64,000 nt of DNA from Palleronia caenipelagi (GCF_007004065.1 NZ_VFSV01000001.1:1-64000); one strand, 5' to 3'; positions 46,039 to 56,339 are shown, numbered from the stretch's first letter. Notes: generated by a model not told the origin, from the letters alone. Numbers and translations: made by a program.

Positions 46039-46801
46039 TGCCTATGCGGCGATGGAAAATGCGCCCGAGGATGGCCGTGCAAGATTGGCATTCTATGCGG
46101 CCCTAGCCGGAGCGGAGGTCTATCTGCTGCTGACGCAGGAGCCTGAGCGAGGCGGTTCCCTCGATCCGCAGCTATTTGAGACGACCGAAGGCAGCTTCGT
46201 GCTGGTTTTCGACACGCTGGAGCGGTTGGCGGAGTTTGCGGGCGATCATTCGCCCTATGCCGCTCTGCCGGGGAGGGTGCTGGCAGAGATGCTCGGCGGG
46301 CAGGGCATCGGGATCGCCCTGAACCCAGACGTCGCCCCGTCGAGCCAGATTCTAGGGTCCGACGCGATGGACTGGCTGGCACAAACGACCGGCGAGCGCC
46401 CCCAAGAGGTCGAAGCTCGCCCCGAAGAGCTCTTTGCCCCCGGTGAGTTACCTGAAGCCCTGCTGACTGCTCTCGATGCCCGTCTCGCAGCGGCGCAAGG
46501 CCTGGCGGCGATGGCCTATCTGGCGCAGGTCCGTTGGCGCGATGGGGGACGCGGTCACTTGCTGGCGCTGGTTGATCCGGCTCCCGGCGCAGAGCGCGCA
46601 CTGGCCCGGTCGGTCCGAGATGCACTGGTGTTCTCGGGGCTGGAGGCAGGCGTGCTCGATGTGGCATTTTTCCGCGCCAGCGACCCGGTCTCGGCGCAAC
46701 TCGCCAAGGTCGGGCTGCGCTTTGACATCCCCCGCTACGAGCCCACGTCGGAGCCCAAGGCTCCCGGCATGGACCCGGACAGCCCGCCGAAACTGCGTTA
46801 A
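46022..46801 (+). CDS. SseB family protein
   Basis: A 259-residue soluble protein with an N-terminal SseB domain (LDDAYAAMENAPEDGRARLAFYAALAGAEVYLLLT and ETTEGSFVLVFDTLERLAEFAG), and a C-terminal SseB_C-like half (LAQVRWRDGGRGHLLALVDPAPGAERALARSVRDAL). In E. coli SseB is linked to enhanced serine sensitivity; biochemical function is unclear. It overlaps the UDG-like gene, so the two are cotranscribed, and its stop overlaps the convergent dehydrogenase by 4 nt. Confidence 0.85.
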   Translation: MTLLDDAYAAMENAPEDGRARLAFYAALAGAEVYLLLTQEPERGGSLDPQLFETTEGSFVLVFDTLERLAEFAGDHSPYAALPGRVLAEMLGGQGIGIALNPDVAPSSQILGSDAMDWLAQTTGERPQEVEARPEELFAPGELPEALLTALDARLAAAQGLAAMAYLAQVRWRDGGRGHLLALVDPAPGAERALARSVRDALVFSGLEAGVLDVAFFRASDPVSAQLAKVGLRFDIPRYEPTSEPKAPGMDPDSPPKLR

Positions 46802-47724
46802 TACCCTGCCTGCCGGTCCACCACATGAAGGAGCGGCAGGCCCGCCTCGGCGCGGCGGATGTTTTCGGCGATGACCGGGGCGGCCGTCTCGGGGCGGGTC
46901 TCGGAGGCGATATGAGGCGTGACGGTCACGCTCGGATGGCTCCAGAACGGATGCTCGGCGGGCAGCGGTTCGGTGTGAAATACGTCGAGCGTCGCGTGGC
47001 CAACGTGTCCGCTGTCCAGCGCCGCGAGGAGCGCTGCGTCTTCGATCAGCGCGCCGCGACCTGGGTTGATGAGGACTGCACCATCGGGCAGCACCGCCAA
47101 CCGTTCCACATTCATCAACTCCTCGGTCTCCGGCGTGCGGGGCAGAAGGAGGACGAGGATTTCTGCGGCGGACAGCGCCTCGGTCAGCCCCTCTTCGCCG
47201 TGCAGGCAGCGGATGCCCGGTAGCTCCTTGGGCCGCCTCGACCAGCCGGTCACGCGGAAGTTCAACGCTGCAAGCGCCTGCGCGCAGGCCCCGCCCAGAG
47301 CACCCAGCCCGAGAACGGTGACAGAGCGGTTGCGGGCCAGTGGGGGCACGCGCGGCTCCCACCCGAGCGCGCCGGTGATATAGGGGTCCATGCCCAGATG
47401 ATGACGCAGGACGTGGCCGGTCACATACTCGACCATGCCTTCGGTGAGGCCCGGATCGACCATCCGCGTCAGAGGCACGGCGAGGGTTTCATTGTCCGTG
47501 ATATGCTCCACCCCGGCCCAGATATTCAGCACCGCCCGGAGCTCCGTAAACGGACGGAAGTCCTGCACTTCGGACCCCGGCGCATAGACGATGTAACGAA
47601 CCGCGTCAGGCGCATGGTCCTGCGACAGATCTGCCGTGACCCCGACCTCTCGGAACGACCGCTCCAGCGGATCGCGCCACGCGTCCCACCGCTCCGCGCC
47701 TGCCGCAAACAGGATGGGGATCAT
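46798..47724 (-). CDS. 2-hydroxyacid dehydrogenase (glyoxylate/hydroxypyruvate reductase type)
   Basis: A 308-residue D-isomer-specific 2-hydroxyacid dehydrogenase. NAD-binding GLGALGGACAQAL (near 145-157) and the catalytic residues in LINPGRGALIED (Arg), the Glu region DVFHTEPLP and His in VTVTPHIAS are all present; the layout fits GhrA, which reduces glyoxylate or hydroxypyruvate. It overlaps the rodA stop by 4 nt and so reads as the last gene of the rod-shape operon, an odd metabolic tail. Confidence 0.9.
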   Translation of the reverse strand: MIPILFAAGAERWDAWRDPLERSFREVGVTADLSQDHAPDAVRYIVYAPGSEVQDFRPFTELRAVLNIWAGVEHITDNETLAVPLTRMVDPGLTEGMVEYVTGHVLRHHLGMDPYITGALGWEPRVPPLARNRSVTVLGLGALGGACAQALAALNFRVTGWSRRPKELPGIRCLHGEEGLTEALSAAEILVLLLPRTPETEELMNVERLAVLPDGAVLINPGRGALIEDAALLAALDSGHVGHATLDVFHTEPLPAEHPFWSHPSVTVTPHIASETRPETAAPVIAENIRRAEAGLPLLHVVDRQAGY

Positions 47725-48869
47725 TTGACGCCCCGGGGCTTATGCACATGGGCCGATTGCGCGAGGCCAAAGCCCAGCATCAGCACCAGCATGGCCGAGC
47801 CGCCATAGCTGACCAGCGGCAGAGGAACCCCCACAACCGGCGCGAGGCCCATGACCATGGCCATGTTCACTGCGAAGAACAGGAAGAACGTCGCGCCGAT
47901 TCCCAGCGTAAGGAGTGAGCCAAAGCGGTCGCGGTTGCTGACTGCCGAGATGATACAGAAGGCGAGGATGCCCACATAGACGCCGAGGAGAGAAAACGCG
48001 CCAACGAATCCGAACTCTTCGGCCAGCGTCACAAAGATGAAATCCGTGTGCTTCTCCGGCAGGAAGTTCAGCCGTGACTGGGTGCCTTGCATGAAGCCGC
48101 GCCCGTTAAAGCCACCGGAGCCCAGTGCGATCTTCGCCTGCGTGATGTGATATCCGGCGCCCAGTGGGTCCGATGAGGGGTCGAGGAAGGTGTCGATGCG
48201 GCGGAACTGGTAGTCTTTCAGGAGTTGCCAGTCAGTGCCGCGGGATTTGAACACGGCGGTGACGACGCCGACTCCCGCGCCGATCACGGCGGCGAAATAC
48301 CACCAGGAGACCCCTGCGAGAAACATGATGATACCACCGCCCGCAACCAGCAGGATCGACGTGCCGAGATCCGGCTGTTTCAGCACCAGCAGGGTCGGCA
48401 GGGCGATGAGGATCAGGGGCAGCAGCACCCAGATCGGACGCGAGACCTTTTTCACATCGAGCCAGTCGTAATAGGCCGCCAGCATCATCACGAGGGCTAT
48501 CTTCATCAGCTCGGAGGGTTGCAGCCGCATGAAGCCGAGGTCGATCCAGCGTTGCGCACCCATGCCGACCGAGCCCACGAACTCAACCGCCACAAGCAGC
48601 GCCAGCGAGATCCCATAGGCGAGCCCCGCGAGGTTGCGCCAGATATGGATCGGGACCATGGCAACAGTGAACATTACCGCGACCCCGAGACCAAAGCGCT
48701 TCATCTGCGGCTCGGCCCAAGGGTTAAAGGACCCGCCGGCAACTGAATAGAGCATCAGGAACCCGATGCTGGCCACGGCGCAGAGCAGCAGGAAGAGCGG
48801 CCAGTTCAGGTAGAGGATCTTACGCAGCCCGGATGGAGTTCGGGCGACGGTATATTCGAGATAACTCAC
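47721..48869 (-). CDS. rodA: Rod-shape SEDS glycosyltransferase RodA
   Basis: A 382-residue SEDS polymerase with ten predicted membrane helices that polymerises lipid II in lateral-wall growth with PBP2. Recognisable are LMLYSVAGGSFNPWAEPQMKRF, the GAQRWIDLGFMRLQPSELMKI block with the catalytic-region Asp/Glu neighbourhood, GFNGRGFMQGTQSRLNFLPEKHTDFIF and PLVSYGGSAML. It overlaps the PBP2 stop by 4 nt. Confidence 0.97.
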   Translation of the reverse strand: MSYLEYTVARTPSGLRKILYLNWPLFLLLCAVASIGFLMLYSVAGGSFNPWAEPQMKRFGLGVAVMFTVAMVPIHIWRNLAGLAYGISLALLVAVEFVGSVGMGAQRWIDLGFMRLQPSELMKIALVMMLAAYYDWLDVKKVSRPIWVLLPLILIALPTLLVLKQPDLGTSILLVAGGGIIMFLAGVSWWYFAAVIGAGVGVVTAVFKSRGTDWQLLKDYQFRRIDTFLDPSSDPLGAGYHITQAKIALGSGGFNGRGFMQGTQSRLNFLPEKHTDFIFVTLAEEFGFVGAFSLLGVYVGILAFCIISAVSNRDRFGSLLTLGIGATFFLFFAVNMAMVMGLAPVVGVPLPLVSYGGSAMLVLMLGFGLAQSAHVHKPRGVK

Positions 48870-50791
48870 GCCCGGCTTCTCCCGGTCTCGCTTGGCCCGA
48901 AATCCTGCCTCAGATCAAGCTGGCCGAACGTCTCGGCGATCTCGCCTTGCTGACCAGCGGGGTAGGCGTCGAGGGGCGGCAGCTTGCCATGCAGAGCAAA
49001 AAGCAGGATGTCCCGCGCTACTGGCGCCGCCGCCGCCGAGCCACCGCCACCATGCTCAACGACGACAGAGACGGCGTATTTCGGGTTGTCAAAGGGGGCA
49101 AAGCCCACGAACAGCGCGTGATCCCGCTGTTCCCAAGGGACTTCGGAGTTCTTTACCACGACCGAGCGGACCTGACTGGTCCCGGTCTTCCCGGCGATCT
49201 GCATGCTGTCATCGGCGATGCGCGAGCGGTAGGCGGTCCCCCGGCGGCTGTTCGACACCGAAAACATCCCCCGCCGCACCAGCCGCAGGTGGTTTCGGTT
49301 CACATCGAGCGGCTCGGCGCCCACCACCGGGGTCTCGACGCCGTCGATGGACTTGATCAGCCGGGGCTGGATGGACGTGCCCGAGGCCAGCCTCGCAGTC
49401 ATCACCGCCAGTTGCAGGGGGGTGGAGAGCACATAGCCCTGACCGATGGAGGCGTTGAGGCTGTCGCCCACGCGCCATTCCTGATCATAGGCGCTGCGGA
49501 TCCAGTCCTTGTCCGGCATGACCCCAGCACTGACGGCCGACATGGGCAGATCGAACCGCTCCCCGATGCCAAACTTGCGCGCCGTCTCGGCGATCCGGTC
49601 GATGCCGATCCTTTGGGCAAGTTCGTAGTAATAGACGTCGCAGCTTTGCTGGAGGCTCTTTTCGAGATTAACGGTGCCGTGCCCGCCACGCCGCCAGCAA
49701 TGGAAGCGCCGGTTGCCCAGCTGGGTGTAGCCCGGGCAATAGAACGTGTCCGCCGAGGAGAGCATTCCGGCCTCCATCGCGGCCATGGCTACCATCATCT
49801 TGAAGGTCGAACCGGGCGGGTAGGCGCCCTGTACGGCCTTGTTCGCAAGCGGACGATACTTGTTCTCCGTCAGATCACGGTAGTCCGGCACCGATATCCC
49901 GCGCACAAATTTATTGGCGTCGAAGGACGGCGCATTGCCGACGGCCAGCAGATCGCCATTGCGCACATCCATCACCACGGCGGCAGCGGAGAGGCCGAGG
50001 GCCAATCGCGCTTCGGTAAAGTTCTGAAGGCGGCTCTCCACCGTGAGCTGGAGATTGGCGCCGGTCTGCCCTTCATCCCGGCCCAGTTCGCGCATGACCC
50101 GTCCGGCGGCGTTCACCTCAATACTCAGCGCGCCAGCCTTGCCGCGCAGCATTTTGTCGAATTTCTGCTCGACCCCGGTCTTTCCAATCTGGAATTTCGG
50201 GATCTGCAAGAGCGGGTCGTCATCGTCCAGCCGGGACAGGTCGTAATCGGACACCGGCCCCACATAGCCGACCACATGGGCGTAGTCTTGCTCCAGCGGG
50301 TAGTTCCGCGTCAGGCCCACATCGGGTGTGATGCCGGGCAGGGCGGGTGCATTCACTGCGACCGTAGCCACATCCTCCCAGCTGCGCTGATCGGTGATGG
50401 TGACGGGTACAAAAGGCGAGCGCCGCTCAATCTCGCGCAGAGCCCGCTCGACCTCGATATCGTCGAGCTGAATAAGCTGGCGCAGATCGGAAATTGCCTT
50501 TTCCACGTCACCGGCCTCTTCGCGAACGATGACAATACGGTAATTCTGAGCATTTTCAGCCAGAGAAATGCCGTTGCGGTCAAAGATCATGCCCCGCCCG
50601 GGCGCGAGCAGCCGGATATTGACCCGGTTTTCTTCTGCAAGCAGCCGGTATTCATCGGCCTGCTCCACTTGCATTTGCCGCATCCGCCAACCCAGAAGGC
50701 CCGCCACTCCGAGCTGTACGCCGCCGAGCACCATGGACCGACGCCCGATGGTCCGGACCGAGAAATCGGTATCGTTGCGCGTGCGTCTCAT
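48866..50791 (-). CDS. mrdA: Penicillin-binding protein 2 (elongasome transpeptidase)
   Basis: A 641-residue class B PBP anchored by one N-terminal helix. Pedestal domain (ENRVNIRLLAPGRGMIFDRNG) and transpeptidase domain are visible: SxxK in PPGSTFKMM (catalytic Ser), SxN-type SCDVYYYELA, and KTGTSQV. It crosslinks lateral-wall murein with RodA. Overlaps of 4 nt with both mreD and rodA support a single operon. Confidence 0.97.
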   Translation of the reverse strand: MRRTRNDTDFSVRTIGRRSMVLGGVQLGVAGLLGWRMRQMQVEQADEYRLLAEENRVNIRLLAPGRGMIFDRNGISLAENAQNYRIVIVREEAGDVEKAISDLRQLIQLDDIEVERALREIERRSPFVPVTITDQRSWEDVATVAVNAPALPGITPDVGLTRNYPLEQDYAHVVGYVGPVSDYDLSRLDDDDPLLQIPKFQIGKTGVEQKFDKMLRGKAGALSIEVNAAGRVMRELGRDEGQTGANLQLTVESRLQNFTEARLALGLSAAAVVMDVRNGDLLAVGNAPSFDANKFVRGISVPDYRDLTENKYRPLANKAVQGAYPPGSTFKMMVAMAAMEAGMLSSADTFYCPGYTQLGNRRFHCWRRGGHGTVNLEKSLQQSCDVYYYELAQRIGIDRIAETARKFGIGERFDLPMSAVSAGVMPDKDWIRSAYDQEWRVGDSLNASIGQGYVLSTPLQLAVMTARLASGTSIQPRLIKSIDGVETPVVGAEPLDVNRNHLRLVRRGMFSVSNSRRGTAYRSRIADDSMQIAGKTGTSQVRSVVVKNSEVPWEQRDHALFVGFAPFDNPKYAVSVVVEHGGGGSAAAAPVARDILLFALHGKLPPLDAYPAGQQGEIAETFGQLDLRQDFGPSETGRSRA

Positions 50792-51324
50792 ATGCGGGCC
50801 TCTGCGTCTTTTTCCGCCGGGCTGGCCTGTCGTATCCCGAGACCATAGGCGTTAAACACCATCACGAAGGGGTAGGTTACCACGGTGACCGCTAGCGGCA
50901 CGAGGGCTTCGCCCAGAGGTGGGTGCGGGGCTGCCAGAGCCGCCATGGCAAACCACTGAAACAGTGTCGTGCCCAAAAGCACGGCCGCAACCAAAGCCCA
51001 CTCAACTACAAAAGGCTGCTCTGAGACCACGTAGGACCGCCGCCGCAGAAACTCCGTCCCAACGATCAGGGCAATCGCTCCGAGCCCCGGCGGCCCCATC
51101 AGCAGGATATCGGCACAGAACCCGGCCAGCGCGATGAGCCAGACGGGAATGTATTCGGGACGCCGGAGAACCCAGACAAAGCAGATCTGGCTGATCAGAT
51201 CCGGGGCGGGGATGTCGTCGCGCCCTAAATGCAGCGGCATGAGCTGAAGAAAAATGGTCAGCACCACGAGCGACAGGAACACCGCCCAATGACCCAGCCG
51301 CCGATAGGTTACCGCGTCAACCAT
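50788..51324 (-). CDS. mreD: Rod shape-determining protein MreD
   Basis: A 178-residue integral membrane protein with five to six helices, the membrane partner of MreC in the elongasome. The family is poorly conserved; assignment rests on size, hydrophobic profile (LSLVVLTIFLQLMPL, LALAGFCADILLMGPPGLGA) and location between mreC and mrdA, with an 8-nt overlap with mreC and 4 nt with mrdA. Confidence 0.92.
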   Translation of the reverse strand: MVDAVTYRRLGHWAVFLSLVVLTIFLQLMPLHLGRDDIPAPDLISQICFVWVLRRPEYIPVWLIALAGFCADILLMGPPGLGAIALIVGTEFLRRRSYVVSEQPFVVEWALVAAVLLGTTLFQWFAMAALAAPHPPLGEALVPLAVTVVTYPFVMVFNAYGLGIRQASPAEKDAEARI

Positions 51325-52237
51325 CGCCAGCTCCGTCGGTCAACTCACCCCTCGATTCCGGCATCGAGACAAGGGGCGTCTCGCTCAGCGGTGGCACAAG
51401 ATCGCCGGTGCCGCCGATGGCTTCTGCGGGAAGGGCGCGCAGCACACGCAGGAATTCCAGACGTTCGTAATCGGCGGCCAGACGGACCCGCAACCTCCGG
51501 TCCGCTCCGATCACCAGAGAGCCGACCAGCAGACCCGCCGGGAGCATCCCGCCATCGCCGGACGTTACGACCCGATCGCCGGGCCGGACCAGATCAGTCG
51601 GTTCAAGAAAGTCGATCAGCGGCAGAAACTGATTGTTGCCGCTCAGGATGGCCTGTTGCCCCGAGGGCTGAATGGTCACCGGAACCCGGCTGTTCGAGTC
51701 CGTGAGCAGAATCACCCGGCTGGAACTGGCCCCCACGCCTGAAATGCGACCGACTAACCCCAACCCGTCAGTCGCAGCCCAGCCGTCCTGAATGCCATCC
51801 TGCGCCCCGATATTCAGCAGGACAGACTTGTTGAACGGGCTGCCCGAATCGGCGAGCACAACCCCGGTGACAAAGGTAAGCTTCGGGTCGAGGTTGACCT
51901 TGTTCAGATCCAGAAGTTTCGCGTTCTCCTGCTCAAGCTGGAGCGCGGCCTCCTTCCAGGCGCGCATCTGTTGCAACTCGCGCCGAAGCTCGCGGTTTTG
52001 TTCGTAAATCCGCGAGTAGCTCTGAAAGTTCTCAACCATCCCCATAAACTTTGTGACCGGCAGCAAGGCCCAGTCCATCGGCGGGATAACCCGATCCACG
52101 ACCTCCGCCCGCATTCGTTCGGCCCGCGGGCTATCGATCCGCCAAAACACCAAGACGGCGAGCAGGCACACGATCAATGTGCCGATCAGGATCCGCCGGG
52201 TTGGGGTTGAGAAGTCATCGCTGCGCTGACGTGCCAT
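51317..52237 (-). CDS. mreC: Rod shape-determining protein MreC
   Basis: A 306-residue bitopic protein. After a TM helix (ILIGTLIVCLLAVLVFW) comes a coiled coil (YEQNRELRRELQQMRAWKEAALQLEQENAKLLDL) and the beta-rich MreC core with VTGVVLADSGSPFNKSVLLNIGAQDGI, GLVGRISGVGASSSRVILLTD and RVVTSGDGGMLPAGLLVG. It lies 24 nt after mreB. Confidence 0.96.
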   Translation of the reverse strand: MARQRSDDFSTPTRRILIGTLIVCLLAVLVFWRIDSPRAERMRAEVVDRVIPPMDWALLPVTKFMGMVENFQSYSRIYEQNRELRRELQQMRAWKEAALQLEQENAKLLDLNKVNLDPKLTFVTGVVLADSGSPFNKSVLLNIGAQDGIQDGWAATDGLGLVGRISGVGASSSRVILLTDSNSRVPVTIQPSGQQAILSGNNQFLPLIDFLEPTDLVRPGDRVVTSGDGGMLPAGLLVGSLVIGADRRLRVRLAADYERLEFLRVLRALPAEAIGGTGDLVPPLSETPLVSMPESRGELTDGAGDG

Positions 52238-52261
52238 GGCGAGATCTTACACGATCCGGGC

Positions 52262-53302
<1,041 letters not shown>

Positions 53303-53444
53303 CTAGTCCTTCCGAGGGGCAGTGCCGCGACTCTATGCCGGTCGCGCTGACGCGGCTTATATCAACCAGTCATGGTTAAGAAAGAGGCAGCAGCGAAAAA
53401 CTGCGTGGGGTCACCTGATGGGATCACGGCGATGCGAGGTCAGT

Positions 53445-53470
53445 GGACCCGGGGCCGCGACACCGGGTCC
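53445..53470. other. Hairpin between leuA and mreB
   Basis: GGACCCGG (53445-53452) pairs with CCGGGTCC (53463-53470). No U run is present; it may mark the 3' end of the leuA transcript, which stops at 53486 on the minus strand. Confidence 0.4.
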
Positions 53471-53485
53471 GTTCTGAGTATCACG

Positions 53486-55072
53486 TTATACGGTGTCGCG
53501 ATAGCTGATCGTGCGCTTATCGGCGCCTTCGGGCGTGGTTCCGCGGCGGACGATCAGCCGGTTCAGCGCCGCGATATAAGCACGGGCTGAGGCCACCACC
53601 GTGTCGGTGTCCGAGGATTGCCCTGTGACAATGCGACCGGATTCCTCCATCCGCACGGTGACGGTGGCCTGTGCGTCGGTGCCTTCGGTCACCGCATGGA
53701 CCTGATAGAGCTGCAAGCGGGCGTTGTGGGGGACCAGCGCTTTGATGGCGTTGAAGGTCGCGTCTACCGGCCCGTCCCCGGTCGCGGTGATCTGCTGGGT
53801 CTCGCCCCCCACCCGCAAGGTCAGATCGGCCGATTGCGGCGCCTCGGTGCCACAGATCACCCGCAGGAATTTCAGCTCAACGTGGTCCTCGGCATCACCC
53901 TGCGCCTGCACCAGCGCCTCGATATCCTCGTCATAGACCTCTTTCTTACGGTCGGCCAAAGCCTTGAACCGCACGAAAATGTCCTGAAGCTGGTTGTCGG
54001 CCAGTTCATAGCCCAGATCCTTCAGCTTCGAACGGAGCGCGGCGCGGCCAGAATGCTTGCCCATGACGATATTGGTCTCTTTCAGACCCACATCGGCGGG
54101 GCGCATGATCTCAAACGTCTCGGCGTTCTTCAGCATCCCGTCCTGGTGGATGCCGCTCTCATGGGCAAAGGCGTTCTTGCCCACGATCGCCTTGTTGAAC
54201 TGGACCGGGAAGCCCGCGACCGTGGCGACCCGGCGGGAGATATGCATGATCTTCGTGGAATCGATGCCCGTGGAGTAGGGGATGATGTCGTGGCGGACCT
54301 TCATTGCCATCACCACCTCTTCGAGCGCGGTGTTGCCCGCACGCTCGCCCAAGCCGTTGATCGTGCACTCAATCTGCCGCGCGCCGCCCTCGACAGCCGC
54401 CAGCGCATTTGCCGTAGCCATGCCGAGGTCGTTGTGACAATGGGTGGCAAAGATCACGTCGGAGGCGCCGTCCACCTCGGCGAGCAGCCGCCGGATCAGG
54501 TCCGCACTCTCGTTCGGGGCGGTGTAGCCTACGGTGTCGGGGATGTTGATCGTGGTCGCGCCGGCCTTGATGGCGATCTCGACCACGCGCCTCAGGTAGT
54601 CCCACTCGGTCCGCGTCGCATCCATGGGCGACCACTGCACGTTCTCGCAGAGATTTCGGGCGTGGGTCACGGTGTCGTGGATCCGCTCTGCCATCTCATC
54701 CATGGTCAAGTTCGGGATCGCCCGGTGCAGCGGTGAGGTGCCGATAAAGGTGTGGATGCGCGGGCTGGCGGCATGTTTCACGGCCTCCCAACAGCGGTCG
54801 ATATCCTTGTAATTGGCGCGCGCCAGACCGCAGATGGTCGAGTTTTTCGAGCGCTGGGCGATTTCGGAGACGGCGGCAAAATCCCCCTCAGAGGCGATCG
54901 GAAAGCCCGCCTCGATGATATCGACGCCCATCTCGTCGAGCAGTTCGGCGATTTCCAGCTTTTCGGCATGGGACATGGTGGCGCCGGGCGATTGTTCCCC
55001 GTCCCGCAGCGTCGTGTCAAAGATCAGCACGCGCTGGGGGTTGTCGGCGATGGCCTGCTTTTCGCGGTTCAT
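53486..55072 (-). CDS. leuA: 2-isopropylmalate synthase LeuA
   Basis: A 528-residue enzyme condensing 2-oxoisovalerate with acetyl-CoA, the first committed step of leucine synthesis. The HMGL-type TIM barrel has LIFDTTLRDGEQSPG and the metal-binding FATHCHNDLGMATAN; the C-terminal regulatory domain (from ~400) contains the dimer ACT-like LeuA fold that binds leucine. ATG 55072 follows GAGGACCTTACCC. A leucine-rich leader peptide is encoded 81 nt upstream, consistent with attenuation by leucyl-tRNA levels. Confidence 0.97.
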   Translation of the reverse strand: MNREKQAIADNPQRVLIFDTTLRDGEQSPGATMSHAEKLEIAELLDEMGVDIIEAGFPIASEGDFAAVSEIAQRSKNSTICGLARANYKDIDRCWEAVKHAASPRIHTFIGTSPLHRAIPNLTMDEMAERIHDTVTHARNLCENVQWSPMDATRTEWDYLRRVVEIAIKAGATTINIPDTVGYTAPNESADLIRRLLAEVDGASDVIFATHCHNDLGMATANALAAVEGGARQIECTINGLGERAGNTALEEVVMAMKVRHDIIPYSTGIDSTKIMHISRRVATVAGFPVQFNKAIVGKNAFAHESGIHQDGMLKNAETFEIMRPADVGLKETNIVMGKHSGRAALRSKLKDLGYELADNQLQDIFVRFKALADRKKEVYDEDIEALVQAQGDAEDHVELKFLRVICGTEAPQSADLTLRVGGETQQITATGDGPVDATFNAIKALVPHNARLQLYQVHAVTEGTDAQATVTVRMEESGRIVTGQSSDTDTVVASARAYIAALNRLIVRRGTTPEGADKRTISYRDTV

Positions 55073-55122
55073 GGGTAAGGTCCTCGGATCGTGTCTGTTT
55101 CTGCTGTCCGGCGCTGGGTCCA

Positions 55123-55160
55123 CCTCTGAGCGGCGCACCGGGAGACGGCACGCTCAGAGG
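55123..55160 (-). promoter_or_regulatory. Stem-loop of the leuA leader
   Basis: On the minus strand CCTCTGAGCG (55160-55151), which contains the leader-peptide stop codon, pairs perfectly with CGCTCAGAGG (55132-55123). A ribosome on the leader would block this stem. No U run follows, so the downstream readout (a second terminator hairpin or translation control) is not evident. Confidence 0.55.
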
Positions 55161-55198
55161 CGCATAAGCAGAAGCAGGGTGTCGAGGCAATGTCTCAT
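55154..55198 (-). CDS. leuL: leuA leader peptide (14 residues, leucine-rich)
   Basis: A 45-nt frame reads MRHCLDTLLLLMRL: six leucines in 14 residues with four consecutive Leu codons (CTG CTT CTG CTT) just before the end. It lies between ppk2 and leuA on the leuA strand, and its stop codon falls in a perfect 10-bp stem. This is the classic layout of transcriptional attenuation of leucine genes, known by prediction in several alphaproteobacteria. Ribosome site is weak. Confidence 0.7.
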   Translation of the reverse strand: MRHCLDTLLLLMRL

Positions 55199-55209
55199 GG
55201 CGGCAAGAT

Positions 55210-55257
55210 GCGACAGTTTCGGGCCGGGAACAATCCCGAAAAGCACGAAACTGTCGC
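55210..55257. other. Long bulged inverted repeat between ppk2 and leuL
   Basis: GCGACAGTTTCG (55210-55221) pairs with CGAAACTGTCGC (55246-55257), with an inner CGGGA/TCCCG stem. It lies just upstream of the leader peptide on the leuA strand; it could be an operator, a leader structure or a U-less 3' end of ppk2. Confidence 0.5.
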
Positions 55258-55274
55258 GAGCCGTGTCAATGGCG

Positions 55275-55292
55275 GCGCCCCCGCGGGGGCGC
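55275..55292. other. 18-bp GC palindrome after the ppk2 stop
   Basis: GCGCCCCCGCGGGGGCGC is a perfect palindrome starting 6 nt beyond the ppk2 stop codon. It resembles a terminator stem but lacks a U run. Confidence 0.5.
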
Positions 55293-55297
55293 GGCTC

Positions 55298-56233
55298 TTA
55301 GCGATGGCGTTTGCCCGGATGAACCGAGGCCGAGATGATTTCATCGTGGGAATGCACGATATCGTCGGCGTGATAGACGATCTTCGGGTCGGGAGGCGTG
55401 GCCACGTCGTGGTTCTTGTTCGGGTAGTCGATCTTCGACAGGAAGTGACGCATGCAGTTCAGACGGGCGCGTTTCTTGTCGTTCGACCGGATTACCGTCC
55501 AAGGCGCATCGGCGGTGTCCGTGTAGAAAAACATCGCCTCTTTTGCCTCGGTGTAGTCGTCCCACTTATCGAGGCTGGCGCGGTCCACCGGTGAGAGCTT
55601 CCACTGTTTCAGCGGGTCGTGCTCGCGCGATTTGAACCGGCGGAGCTGCTCGTCACGGGTCACCGAGAACCAGTATTTGAACAGATGAATCCCGCTGCGC
55701 ACCAGCATCCGCTCAAACTCAGGGGTCTGGCGCATGAATTCGAGGTAATCATTCGGCTTACAGAAGCCCATCACTCGCTCGACGCCCGCGCGATTGTACC
55801 AGGACCTGTCGTAGAGGACCAATTCGCCGGCGGTGGGCAGGTGCTTGATATAGCGTTGGAAAAACCACTGCCCCTTTTCCTCTTCGCTGGGCTTGTTCAA
55901 GGCGACGACGCGGGAGGCGCGGGGGTTCAGGTGCTCCATAAAGCGCTTGATCGTCCCGCCCTTGCCGGCCGCATCCCGGCCCTCGAACAGGAGCACGTAT
56001 TTCTGACCGGTTTCCTGAATCCAAAGCTGTGCCTTCAGAAGTTCGACCTGTAACTCAGCCTTCTGATCTTCGTACTCTTTGCGCTTCATCTTATCCGAGT
56101 AGGGATAAGTTTGCTCGAAGCCCGCAACGTTTTCGTCGCGTTCGACCTTCAGCTCAGGCACTGCCGCTTTGGCAGCGGTGGCGGGCTTTTCGGCAGTAGT
56201 GGTGGTTTTCGCGGTGGTGCTGGTGTTCGTCAC
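55298..56233 (-). CDS. ppk2: Polyphosphate kinase 2 (PPK2)
   Basis: A 311-residue P-loop kinase that transfers phosphate between polyphosphate and nucleotides. Walker A FEGRDAAGKGGT, the lid-region RASRVVAL and Walker B LYDRSWYNRAGVERVMGF are intact, as is the WKLSPVDRASLDKWDDYTEAKEAMF block of class I PPK2. The first ~30 residues are a Thr/Ala/Lys-rich low-complexity tail not needed for the fold. Direction (ATP/GTP synthesis or polyP synthesis) cannot be read from sequence. Confidence 0.95.
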   Translation of the reverse strand: MTNTSTTAKTTTTAEKPATAAKAAVPELKVERDENVAGFEQTYPYSDKMKRKEYEDQKAELQVELLKAQLWIQETGQKYVLLFEGRDAAGKGGTIKRFMEHLNPRASRVVALNKPSEEEKGQWFFQRYIKHLPTAGELVLYDRSWYNRAGVERVMGFCKPNDYLEFMRQTPEFERMLVRSGIHLFKYWFSVTRDEQLRRFKSREHDPLKQWKLSPVDRASLDKWDDYTEAKEAMFFYTDTADAPWTVIRSNDKKRARLNCMRHFLSKIDYPNKNHDVATPPDPKIVYHADDIVHSHDEIISASVHPGKRHR

Positions 56234-56339
56234 ATTGATCTCCGTTTGATCCGGTTCTCCTTAGCAACGAACCGTGCGACGCGCATTGACGCAGGTCAAT
56301 CATTCCATCTGCCAGCGAAAAAACACTTACCAATTCAGC

